Assembly: GCF_000242915.1 (NCBI RefSeq)
Contig: NZ_AFRZ01000001.1
Coordinates: forward strand, 682,001-746,000
From: Sulfurimonas gotlandica GD1
Lineage (GTDB): Bacteria > Campylobacterota > Campylobacteria > Campylobacterales > Sulfurimonadaceae
Direction of reading: 5' to 3'
Length of the DNA stretch: 64,000 nucleotides
The position numbers and the translations under genes were made by a program. The notes beneath the pieces were generated by a model. That model was given only the letters and a program-made list of their open reading frames with translations, was not told the origin of the DNA and ran no database searches. Below, one piece after another: positions 19,342 to 26,818 of the stretch (its first letter is position 1; each line of letters begins with the position of its first letter).

Positions 19342-20403
19342 TTGTTATACACTCTCTACGAATTATTTCATATCAACATACTTGGATACATTACAATCAG
19401 GGCTGGTGTCTCTTTTTTCTTAGCTCTGTTTTTCACACTATTCTTACTACCTCGTTTTATAAAGTGGGCACAAAGAACTTCTAGTGTTCAGCCAATTAAT
19501 GCATGGGCACCAGAAAATCATCAACAAAAAGCAAAGACTCCTACAATGGGTGGAATCGTTTTTGTAGGTGCAACTATTTTAGCATCACTACTAACTATAA
19601 AGTTCTCAAACATGTATGCACTTGGTGCAATTTTGACACTTATACTTTTTGCTCTAATCGGTTTTCAAGATGACTATGCAAAAATAAAAAAAAGTGAAAA
19701 CCTAGCAGGATTAAAGGCTAGGGCTAAACTTGCTCTTCAAATCATTGCAGCTTTAGTAGTTACATCTTTTTTATGTTTATTCGCTGATTTTAACACTGAT
19801 CTATATGTTCCATTTATTAAAACACCTGTTTTTGACATGGGTGTCTACTCAATCGCTCTTTGGTGTTTAGTAATAATTTCAACATCAAATGCCGTAAACT
19901 TAACAGATGGACTTGACGGATTAGCGACTGTTCCATCTTTAGCCGCTTTGGCTTCTTTTAGTATTATCATATATATTACAGGAAACGCTAAGATAAGTTC
20001 TTACCTTTTAATGCCAAACTTTGATGTTGGTGAAGTTGCGATTGTAGCCAGTGCTCTTATGGGTGCGCTTACCGGCTTCTTATGGTACAACTGCCATCCT
20101 GCTGAAGTATTTATGGGAGATAGCGGTTCACTTACAATAGGTGCTTTTCTAGGTTACCTTGCTATCATCTCTAAAAGTGAGATTTTACTACTTCTAATCG
20201 GTTCTATCTTTGTTATAGAAACTGTCTCTGTAATCCTTCAAGTTGGAAGTTATAAATTTCGTAAAAAAAGAGTCTTTTTAATGGCTCCTATTCATCACCA
20301 TTTTGAGATGAAAAAATGGGCTGAAAATAAGATTATCGTTAGATTTTGGATTATTGCGATTCTCTCAAACCTCATCGCTCTTATCACTCTAAAGATTCGT
20401 TAA
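19342..20403 (+). CDS. mraY: Phospho-N-acetylmuramoyl-pentapeptide-transferase
   Basis: MraY makes lipid I from UDP-MurNAc-pentapeptide and undecaprenyl phosphate in the inner membrane. The 353-residue protein has about ten membrane segments and the family motifs GFQDDYAKI, NLTDGLDGLA and MGDSGSLTIG with the metal-binding aspartates. The start is TTG at 19342, with AAGGGA about nine bases upstream; the translated opening LYTLYELFHINILGYI matches family N-termini. murD begins immediately after its stop. Confidence 0.97.
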   Translation: MLYTLYELFHINILGYITIRAGVSFFLALFFTLFLLPRFIKWAQRTSSVQPINAWAPENHQQKAKTPTMGGIVFVGATILASLLTIKFSNMYALGAILTLILFALIGFQDDYAKIKKSENLAGLKARAKLALQIIAALVVTSFLCLFADFNTDLYVPFIKTPVFDMGVYSIALWCLVIISTSNAVNLTDGLDGLATVPSLAALASFSIIIYITGNAKISSYLLMPNFDVGEVAIVASALMGALTGFLWYNCHPAEVFMGDSGSLTIGAFLGYLAIISKSEILLLLIGSIFVIETVSVILQVGSYKFRKKRVFLMAPIHHHFEMKKWAENKIIVRFWIIAILSNLIALITLKIR

Positions 20404-21606
20404 ATGCAAAGAGTATCTCTATTTGGTTATGGCAAAACTACAAAGGCTATCGCAAAAGTAGCCAAAGAAGCTATCTTTTACGATGACAAATGTACTAAAC
20501 CTTTTCGTGATGAGAATGGTTTTATGGTTAAACCATCAAGTGAGTTTAACGCAAAATATTCACAACTTGAGATTCCGTCACCCGGAATCCCACCCTCAAA
20601 TCCACTTATACTTAAAGCAAATAATCTTATAAGTGAATATGACTATTTTACAGAGAGTTCACCTCTTAGCATCTGGATAAGTGGTACAAACGGTAAAACA
20701 ACTACAACACAGATGATGCAGCATCTACTAGAATCAAAAGGCTCTCAAGCCGGTGGGAACATCGGTACTCCACTTGCTGAGCTTTCTCTAGATGCTAAAA
20801 TGTGGATTTTAGAGACTAGTTCTTTTACTATGCACTATACTAACATCGCTACTCCAAACATATATGTTCTTCTTCCATTAAGTCCTGACCATCTTAGCTG
20901 GCACGGAAGTATGCAAGAGTATGTAGATGCAAAACTAAAACCTCTAGCAACGATGAAAGAAGGTGAAGTAGCCATCATCCCAGATGCATACAAAGATGTT
21001 AAAACAGATGCTCATATCATTACATACAAAGATGAAAAAAATTTAGCTGAGCGTTTTGGCATAGATGCAAGCAGAGTAAACTTTAAAGGTGCATTTCTTG
21101 CAGATGCTCTTTTAGCAATGGCAGTAGATAAAGTTCTTTTTGACAAAATAGACTATAAAAAAATAAACTCTTTTGTTCTTGATCCACATAGACAAGAAGA
21201 ACTAAGAGATGCAAAAAATCGTCTCTGGGTAAATGACACGAAAGCGACTAACATAGATGCAAGCATCGCAGCACTAAAGAGATACAAAGATTCACGTATT
21301 CATCTTATCTTAGGTGGTGATGACAAAGGTGTTGATTTAAATGAGCTCTTTGTTTATCTGCAAAACTTAAATGTTAGCATCTACAATATAGGTTCAAACA
21401 AAGAAAAGCTTTCAAAACTTGCAAAAGAGTACAAGATTGACTCAAATTTATGTCTAAATCTCGCAGATGCCATCTCTAAAATAGATAAAAATCTAGCTGA
21501 AAAGGAAGTTGCCCTACTCTCTCCAGCAGCAGCCAGCCTTGATGAATTCACCTCTTATGCACAAAGAGGTGACCAATTTAAAGAAGCTGTACGAAACATA
21601 AGCTAG
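20404..21606 (+). CDS. murD: UDP-N-acetylmuramoylalanine--D-glutamate ligase
   Basis: MurD adds D-glutamate to UDP-MurNAc-L-Ala in the cytoplasm. The ATP-binding loop GTNGKTTT begins at residue 94, and the Mur-ligase central motif is followed by the C-terminal domain motif DPHRQE. At 400 residues it is somewhat shorter than the E. coli enzyme (438). It begins at the base after the mraY stop, so the two are co-translated. The tRNA genes follow 41 bases later. Confidence 0.95.
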   Translation: MQRVSLFGYGKTTKAIAKVAKEAIFYDDKCTKPFRDENGFMVKPSSEFNAKYSQLEIPSPGIPPSNPLILKANNLISEYDYFTESSPLSIWISGTNGKTTTTQMMQHLLESKGSQAGGNIGTPLAELSLDAKMWILETSSFTMHYTNIATPNIYVLLPLSPDHLSWHGSMQEYVDAKLKPLATMKEGEVAIIPDAYKDVKTDAHIITYKDEKNLAERFGIDASRVNFKGAFLADALLAMAVDKVLFDKIDYKKINSFVLDPHRQEELRDAKNRLWVNDTKATNIDASIAALKRYKDSRIHLILGGDDKGVDLNELFVYLQNLNVSIYNIGSNKEKLSKLAKEYKIDSNLCLNLADAISKIDKNLAEKEVALLSPAAASLDEFTSYAQRGDQFKEAVRNIS

Positions 21607-21647
21607 CTTTCAGCCCGCAGAAGATACAATGTCGCTCTTTAAAAGAT

Positions 21648-21723
21648 GGCCAATTAGCTCAGTCGGTAGAGCAAGTGACTGAAAATCACTGTGTCCTTGG
21701 TTCGATTCCGAGATTGGCCACCA
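21648..21723 (+). tRNA. tRNA-Phe (anticodon GAA), copy 1
   Basis: The 76-base cloverleaf is complete: acceptor GGCCAAT pairs with ATTGGCC, and the T stem is CTTGG/CCGAG with a TTCGATT loop. The anticodon loop is CTGAAAA on stem AGTGA/TCACT, which reads GAA, and CCA is encoded at the 3' end. A TACAAT at 21625-21630 could be its -10 box. A second copy follows 30 bases on. Confidence 0.97.
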
Positions 21724-21753
21724 CCACTTTTAGAGACTTCCAAATTTTATTAT

Positions 21754-21829
21754 GGCCAATTAGCTCAGTCGGTAGAGCAAATGACTGAAAATCATTGTGT
21801 CCTTGGTTCGATTCCGAGATTGGCCACCA
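21754..21829 (+). tRNA. tRNA-Phe (anticodon GAA), copy 2
   Basis: This is a tandem copy of the preceding tRNA, also 76 bases with encoded CCA. It differs only in one base pair of the anticodon stem: AATGA/TCATT in place of AGTGA/TCACT. The two changes compensate each other, so both copies fold equally well. Confidence 0.97.
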
Positions 21830-21931
21830 CCTGTTAACAATCCCTTTTTTTGACTCTTTTATGATATTACCAATCGTTACATCAAATATAAACTTATGCA
21901 GAAAAAATTGCCAATTTATTTAGAAACATTC

Positions 21932-21940
21932 TGCTATAAT
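21932..21940 (+). promoter_or_regulatory. Extended -10 promoter of ssrA
   Basis: TGCTATAAT at 21932-21940 is a perfect extended -10 element and lies 11 bases before the mature 5' end of tmRNA. The -35 region is poor, which is usual for Campylobacterota promoters. Confidence 0.65.
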
Positions 21941-21951
21941 TCCAACCATAT

Positions 21952-22326
21952 GGGGCTGACCTGGTTTCGACGGGATCAAGTAGCTTCTAATTGCATGTCG
22001 GACTGAGCATTTCCGTTACGCGGCTCACAATTGCTTAAATGCAAACAATACAAATTACCGCCCAGCTTTAGCAGTAGCTTAAGTTTTACCCCCTCTTAGA
22101 GGACGGGCTGCTTCACCTAATGACTCTAGATAGTTAGGATTCGAAGTATAACCCTTATGTAGATATATCTTACGTCTGTCTCAGCGTAAGACGAATCCCG
22201 AGGCTCGTCTTGTGTAGCTTTGCAAGTTGTGTGAAGCAAGATTAAACTTTAACGGCTTTTCTAAACATGTAGACGTTAGGAGTAGCGTGGTTTCGGACTG
22301 GAGTTCGATTCTCCACAGCTCCACCA
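21952..22326 (+). ncRNA. ssrA: Transfer-messenger RNA (tmRNA)
   Basis: tmRNA rescues stalled ribosomes and tags the unfinished peptide for destruction. The 5' end GGGGCTGACCTGGTTTCGAC and the 3' end (T arm GGAGTTCGATTCTCC, then CAGCTCC-A-CCA) form the tRNA-like domain, with a G-U at the third acceptor pair. The tag frame begins at GCA 22041 and reads ANNTNYRPALAVA before TAA at 22080-22082. One-piece form, 375 bases, CCA encoded. Its 3' end doubles as the attachment site of the island that follows. Confidence 0.96.
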
Positions 22327-22329
22327 TTA
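22309..22329 (+). repeat. Left attachment site (attL) at the ssrA 3' end
   Basis: The 21 bases from the tmRNA T arm to three bases past CCA are repeated exactly, in the same orientation, at 42615-42635. The core is CTCCACAGCTCCACCA. Flanking bases differ on both sides of both copies. Integration here leaves ssrA intact. Confidence 0.88.
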
Positions 22330-22401
22330 ATCCCACAAAACTCATCAACAAAACCCCTAATTTACGAGATTTAACTATTTTTATTGTCCATATGTATCCA
22401 T

Positions 22402-22487
22402 AGTTGTACTTATAAATCCATAGTTTTAAGTACAACTTTAAGTACAATTATGTACAATTTTAGAAAATGAGCAGGAGTTGTACTTAT
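22402..22487. repeat. GTAC-centred repeats in front of the integrase
   Basis: The 11-mer AGTTGTACTTA occurs at 22402-22412 and 22476-22486, and its exact complement at 22427-22437. Shortened forms (AAGTACAATT, TGTACAATTT) lie at 22440-22460. The motif ATCCATAGTT also recurs at 22395 and 22416. The last copy covers the space between the AGGAG ribosome site and the integrase ATG. A further perfect copy lies at 41616-41626 and variants lie beside attR. These are candidate recombinase arm sites or operators. Confidence 0.6.
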
Positions 22488-23688
22488 GGCAAGAACTGTA
22501 AAGCCCTTAACAGAAACACAAATCAAAAATGCTAAAGCAAAAGAAAAAACATATATATTGTCTGATGGTGCTGGCTTATACCTTGAGGTAAATATAAATG
22601 GTGGTAAGTGGTGGAGATTCAGATATAAATATAACGATAAAATAAAAAAAGTATCTTTAGGAGTTTATCCAGATACTACACTTGCTAATGCCAGAAGAAA
22701 AAGAGATGAAGCCAGAAATATACTTGCAAATGATAATAGAGACCCTTTTATTAAAATAGTTGTACATAAAAAAGAGGAAGTTGTACAAAAAACTTTTCAA
22801 GAATGGGCAGAGTGGTACATTACAGAGATAAGTACAGAACTCAGTGATACTCATATAACTAGAACTGTCAAAGGCTTTAAAAAAGATGTTTATCCAATTA
22901 TAGGATCAAAGAGAATGAATGATATCAAAGCAAGAGATATCATTAAGATAATGCATATTATGAAAGAAAGAGGTGCTGTTGAATCTGCGCGTAAGACATT
23001 CAGCTCAATTAACCGTGTATTCGCAAAAGCACTTAGTAATTTTCCTGATGAAATAGATAGAAATCCTACCGCCGATATAAAACTTGGAGATATACTTGGT
23101 GCTAAGCAAACAACTAATTATCCTATTATTACTGAGCCAAAAGAGCTCGCAACACTTCTCAAGGCTATAAAAGAATATACTGGAGATACATCAACGATAC
23201 TAGCCTTAACTATGATAGCTCATACTTTTGTAAGACCTATAAATATTAGGTTAGCCAGATGGGATGAAATAGATTTCAATACTAAGCAATGGGTGATTCC
23301 AGCATCTAAAATGAAAACAAAAAAAGAATTAATAGTACCACTATCTAAACAGGTCATAGAACTGCTCAAAGAAGCCAAAAGTGATAGTGCGCTGGTATTT
23401 CCATCAATTAGAAGTAAAACATCTCCTATGAGCGATAATGCACTTGTTGGAGCACTAAGAAGAATGGGATATAGCAGAGAAGAGATTGTAGCTCATTCTT
23501 TTAGAGGTATATTCAGTACCATCGCTCACGAAAAAGGGATTTATGCACATGATGTTATTGAAACTCAACTTGCTCATACAGTTGGGTCAAGTGTATCACA
23601 AGCATATAATAGGGCTAAGTATCTGGAGGAAAGAACTAAAATGATGCAGTGGTGGAGTGATTATTTAACAACTCTTCCAAGTAAATAA
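22486..23688 (+). CDS. Tyrosine recombinase (P4-type island integrase)
   Basis: This integrase catalyses site-specific insertion and excision of the island. The 400-residue protein has the N-terminal DUF4102 arm-binding domain (about 5-90, with LSDGAGLYLEV and KWWRFRY), a core-binding helical domain (100-190), and a catalytic domain. Catalytic residues are visible: Arg250 (HTFVRPINIR), His337 and Arg340 (AHSFR), His364 (LAHTVG) and nucleophile Tyr374 (QAYNRA). All are intact, so the protein may be active. The ATG follows a GCAGGAG ribosome site. Its place next to ssrA fits the known preference of this class for tRNA and tmRNA 3' ends. Confidence 0.95.
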   Translation: MARTVKPLTETQIKNAKAKEKTYILSDGAGLYLEVNINGGKWWRFRYKYNDKIKKVSLGVYPDTTLANARRKRDEARNILANDNRDPFIKIVVHKKEEVVQKTFQEWAEWYITEISTELSDTHITRTVKGFKKDVYPIIGSKRMNDIKARDIIKIMHIMKERGAVESARKTFSSINRVFAKALSNFPDEIDRNPTADIKLGDILGAKQTTNYPIITEPKELATLLKAIKEYTGDTSTILALTMIAHTFVRPINIRLARWDEIDFNTKQWVIPASKMKTKKELIVPLSKQVIELLKEAKSDSALVFPSIRSKTSPMSDNALVGALRRMGYSREEIVAHSFRGIFSTIAHEKGIYAHDVIETQLAHTVGSSVSQAYNRAKYLEERTKMMQWWSDYLTTLPSK

Positions 23689-23760
23689 ACAAATCTTTTA
23701 CTGGAATGGCCCCTATAAACTAGACAATATTTTATTCAGTAATTATTGTCTCAAAATGAT

Positions 23761-23950
23761 ATGCGCTAAATTATACGCAATTAAATCTAATTATTTGCAT
23801 ATTTAAATACGCAAAAAGATACGTAATAATATATTAAATTATACAACATGCCTTTACTAAAGCTTTATTTTATGATACTATTCATATAATAATTATGCGC
23901 AATAATATACGCAATGTTTATCTATTTTATCAGCGTATATGATACGCAAA
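23761..23950. repeat. Cluster of ATACGCAA-like repeats before fic
   Basis: About eight copies of a short motif crowd this 190-bp stretch: ATGCGC (23761), TTATACGCAA (23771), AAATACGCAA (23806), GATACGTAA (23818), TTATGCGCAA (23893), ATATACGCAA (23905), GCGTATAT (23933) and GATACGCAA (23941). The last two form an inverted pair just before the ribosome site of the fic gene. This looks like an array of binding sites for a repressor. Confidence 0.6.
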
Positions 23951-23962
23951 AAAAGGATTAAT

Positions 23963-25141
23963 ATGGATTTTACTCCAATCATACCACTGAGAAGCAATAA
24001 ACAAATTCCACAAGATTTACTAGATAGAGCTGAAAAACTTATTCATTCAAGTATTGCTTTGACAGGTGGGCATCCTGCAGAAACGCTTAATGCTGTACGC
24101 GAATATTTACGTACAATCAATAGCTATTATTCTAATAAAATTGAATCGGAAGGTACAAGTCCACTAGACATAGAAAAAGCAATGAAAAAAGATTTTTCTA
24201 GCGACAAAAAAAAGTGTACACTTCAAATGTTATCATTAGCCCACATTGAGACTCAAAAGAGAGTTGAACATCTTGTAGAGGATGAAAATTTCAGTCCTTA
24301 TAAAACAGAATTTATTTGCTCTATTCATAATTATCTCTACTCTCAAGATGGAGTTGATTCCTTTCTTGAGATAGAAGGACTTCAAAACAAAATGACACCT
24401 GGTGTATTACGTACACATGACGTTAATGTGGGAGATCATGTTGCTCCTGATGTGAAAGAGCTACCATCACTCATGAATAAGTTTGAACTGTTGTATAGAG
24501 ATGGCTTAGTTGGCTCAAAAGTCAACAAGCTAATATATGCATTAGCTTCTCACCATAGACTAGTCTATATTCACCCCTTTCTAGATGGAAATGGAAGAAC
24601 TTCTCGACTTGCACTTGATGGTGCATTACTCTCTTGCGGCATTAGTGGATATGGATTATGGAACATATCAAGAGGCTTAGCTCGTAGTGGCGATAAATAT
24701 AAAGATATGCTTGCCTATGCCGACATGCATCGTCAAGGAGAGTATGATGGTACGGGAGCACTATCGACAAGAGCTTTGAATGAGTTTGTATCCTATATGC
24801 TTACTTGTGCTCAAGATCAAGTTGATTACATGACCAAATACTTGAAACTAAGTTCTCTAACTGAGAGATTGACTAAATATGTTAAACTAACACAAAGTGG
24901 AATGTTTGACCTTGCTCCTCTTCCTAAAGATACAGACAAAATATTCAAAGAACTTTTACTTAGAGGGGAATTCAAAAAAAGAACAGAGATAGATGAAATA
25001 TTAGGTGTAAGTAGAAGAACTGCAACTGAAATAACAAAAGAATTACTCCATAGAGGTTACATACAATCGGATGGTCCAAAGAGTTCTATAAGACTAAAAA
25101 TCAATTCCCATCTAGCAGAACATATTTTTCCTGAACTATAA
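23963..25141 (+). CDS. Fic family protein (probable AMP transferase)
   Basis: Fic proteins transfer AMP or related groups to target hydroxyls. The 392-residue protein has the full active-site motif HPFLDGNGRTSR beginning at His204, inside a helical Fic fold, and a C-terminal winged-helix domain (about 310-392) with IDEILGVSRRTATEITKELL. An N-terminal inhibitory-helix-like segment, NKIESEG, resembles the class II autoinhibitory motif, but a serine follows the glutamate where glycine is usual. I start at ATG 23963 behind AAAAGGA; the upstream ATG (23939) would run through the operator repeats. No separate antitoxin gene adjoins it. Confidence 0.88.
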   Translation: MDFTPIIPLRSNKQIPQDLLDRAEKLIHSSIALTGGHPAETLNAVREYLRTINSYYSNKIESEGTSPLDIEKAMKKDFSSDKKKCTLQMLSLAHIETQKRVEHLVEDENFSPYKTEFICSIHNYLYSQDGVDSFLEIEGLQNKMTPGVLRTHDVNVGDHVAPDVKELPSLMNKFELLYRDGLVGSKVNKLIYALASHHRLVYIHPFLDGNGRTSRLALDGALLSCGISGYGLWNISRGLARSGDKYKDMLAYADMHRQGEYDGTGALSTRALNEFVSYMLTCAQDQVDYMTKYLKLSSLTERLTKYVKLTQSGMFDLAPLPKDTDKIFKELLLRGEFKKRTEIDEILGVSRRTATEITKELLHRGYIQSDGPKSSIRLKINSHLAEHIFPEL

Positions 25142-25475
25142 AAATCAGACCTAATGTTCTGTATCATAGAATGCAAATAACTACAAAACACCCAACTTCC
25201 AGCTTCTGGCGAAACCTTTAAGTAATTTCATATACTAAACTATAGATATTTATAGCTAATTATTGGAACAATTTATATCAGTTTGTTAACGGTGGAGAAA
25301 GAATCTGCATATTTTATAGACTTAACAGCTCAAAACAATATATACTTGTTGATAAAACTGCTGAAATTAACTCCGCCTATAACAGACTAAACACAGACAA
25401 AGAGTTAAAATTTACACTATTTTTTTCATATTAGTCCATAAAATTATATGCTTAAATTTGGCATACCTTTGACAT
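25142..25475. other. Intergenic region with a start-less open frame
   Basis: No complete gene was found. On the plus strand a frame from about 25240 to the TAG at 25432-25434 reads like protein (for example GERICIFYRLNSSKQYILVD) but has no ATG, GTG or TTG start in frame. It may be the tail of a lost gene. I did not recognise the family. Confidence 0.3.
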
Positions 25476-25787
25476 TTATATCCTACTATCACTATAAACT
25501 ACGTAGTTATTTACAAAATCACCTTTTTCATTCCAGCCCTCGAATGATATAGGCATTCCTCCAGCAGATTGTAAAGTTACAAACGCAACATTTTTATCAT
25601 AATTATGTATTGCATTGCGATGAGCAAGTAGAAAGGCTATATTTTCTATTTCGGTATCTTTATTATTTTGAAATTCCTTATTGTAGATATCCTTAATTTC
25701 GTTGATATCTAATTTTTTTATTTTAACATTCTCTCCATTAACAATAAAATGCAACTCATTGTTTGTGTATAAATCTAGATTTTTCAT
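25476..25787 (-). CDS. Hypothetical protein, 103 aa
   Basis: Unrecognised soluble protein without signal peptide or membrane segment, mildly acidic. A good ribosome site (AAAAAGGGG) lies four to six bases before the ATG. The sequence has mixed alpha-beta character (LHFIVNGENVKIKKLDINEI) and a GG-rich turn near the C-terminus (QSAGGMPISFEGW). It stands alone on the minus strand between fic and a small plus-strand operon in the island. Confidence 0.6.
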   Translation of the reverse strand: MKNLDLYTNNELHFIVNGENVKIKKLDINEIKDIYNKEFQNNKDTEIENIAFLLAHRNAIHNYDKNVAFVTLQSAGGMPISFEGWNEKGDFVNNYVVYSDSRI

Positions 25788-25944
25788 TTTTTCCCCTTTT
25801 TAAGTTTTAAGGCATATTATTTAAAAAAAGCAACTTTCATAAAATATCTTTCAATTTGTCATATTTTTTGTTAATTTAAATATTAATTAAATTCTATAGC
25901 ACAAACTATTATTAATTTACTATCTCTAATATAACTATTAATGC

Positions 25945-25973
25945 TTGACTATTTGACTAATTATGCATATCAT
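25945..25973 (+). promoter_or_regulatory. Candidate promoter of the 26.0-kb operon
   Basis: TTGACT (25945-25950), a 17-base spacer and TATCAT (25968-25973) make a fair sigma-70 promoter. The stretch 25943-25980 is clearly similar to 36772-36808, where TTGATT, 17 bases and TATTAT stand in the same order before another run of small membrane genes. This suggests duplicated regulatory DNA. Confidence 0.5.
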
Positions 25974-26007
25974 ATAAGCAGAACTTGAAGTTAAAGGAGT
26001 TAGCTTG

Positions 26008-26193
26008 GTGAAATTTATGTACATAATACTTTTATTATCTATAGGTTTATTTGTAAATGAACTTGTCAATTGTGTGACTGGAAGTTGTAGTGCTTTTTAT
26101 TTAGGTCTTTCAATCATTTTGCTTCTTGGTGCTATGCTTGCTACTGGCAAAGCTGAGTATGAAGACAAGCTGTTAAATAAGCAAGGCTCTTGA
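26008..26193 (+). CDS. Small membrane protein, about 61 aa
   Basis: Two hydrophobic segments (about residues 3-17 and 27-44) and a short charged tail mark this as a small inner-membrane protein of unknown role. AAAGGAG at 25993-25999 precedes three possible starts: TTG 26005, GTG 26008 (chosen, eight-base spacing) and ATG 26017. The stop is seven bases before the next ATG, so the two genes are coupled. Confidence 0.55.
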   Translation: MKFMYIILLLSIGLFVNELVNCVTGSCSAFYLGLSIILLLGAMLATGKAEYEDKLLNKQGS

Positions 26194-26200
26194 GGCACTA

Positions 26201-26656
26201 ATGACAAGTTTAATATACCACAACAAAAAAACCGGCAGCTATATAGAGTTTGATATAGATGGAAAATATACTTCTAGTTTTTTTAGTAGTGAAACAGATA
26301 TCAAAAATGCCGCAAATAACTTCGTAGAGTATGTTATGCCTAAGATACTTCAGTTTGGAGCTAGTATTGAATTTCCAGCTAAATTACTCCAAGAGTTTAA
26401 AGATGAACGAGAGATAGATCTGTTTTTAATGGCAGCGTTTAATGATAAAGCAAAAGAGGCTTTATCATCTTGCATCTTTGCATTAGTTCCAGATAACAAT
26501 ATGAGAAATTACCTTGATATAAAAACTAATGAGTATCATACCAGTGAAGCTATAGGCAAAAATTCTATGATAATTTGCAGGGAACTCTATGATGGAAAGT
26601 ACTCCGCTGATAATATTACATTTGAAGAGTTAGAGAGTAGATTTATAACTGTTTAA
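26201..26656 (+). CDS. Hypothetical protein, 151 aa
   Basis: Unrecognised soluble protein, acidic, without signal peptide. It follows the small membrane protein by seven bases and a GAGG ribosome site overlaps that gene's stop, so they form an operon. The last nine codons (ELESRFITV) and stop are repeated at 36490-36519 with only synonymous changes, where the rest of the gene is missing. That copy shows a paralogue once existed further right in the island. Confidence 0.6.
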   Translation: MTSLIYHNKKTGSYIEFDIDGKYTSSFFSSETDIKNAANNFVEYVMPKILQFGASIEFPAKLLQEFKDEREIDLFLMAAFNDKAKEALSSCIFALVPDNNMRNYLDIKTNEYHTSEAIGKNSMIICRELYDGKYSADNITFEELESRFITV

Positions 26657-26680
26657 CTTTTAAGAAATTCTTTTTAAACT
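26625..26680. repeat. 56-bp imperfect direct repeat, left copy
   Basis: This segment matches 36488-36543 at 50 of 56 positions, and all six differences are transitions. It covers the end of the 26201 gene. On the minus strand it also holds the last eleven codons (FKKNFLKVKQL and stop) of a gene that is otherwise absent here but intact at 36506-36667. Similarity stops sharply at both ends. Confidence 0.75.
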
Positions 26681-26818
26681 GTGACCGTTCAGAGTTTTGT
26701 GTCCGTAACCAATAGTCATTTAAGTTATATCATAGTTCAACAATTTAGTTTGAAACTTAGAATGTTCCAAAAAGTACTATATGTGGAACTTCCCTCTACT
26801 GTAATATATAAATATAAA

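Noticed and set aside
22181-22447. 88-codon minus-strand ORF over the tmRNA end
   Set aside because: It overlaps a structural RNA and the attachment site; composition does not look coding.
23939-23962. ATG start eight codons upstream for the first fic gene
   Set aside because: It lies within the operator repeats and lacks a ribosome site; the ATG at 23963 has a good one.
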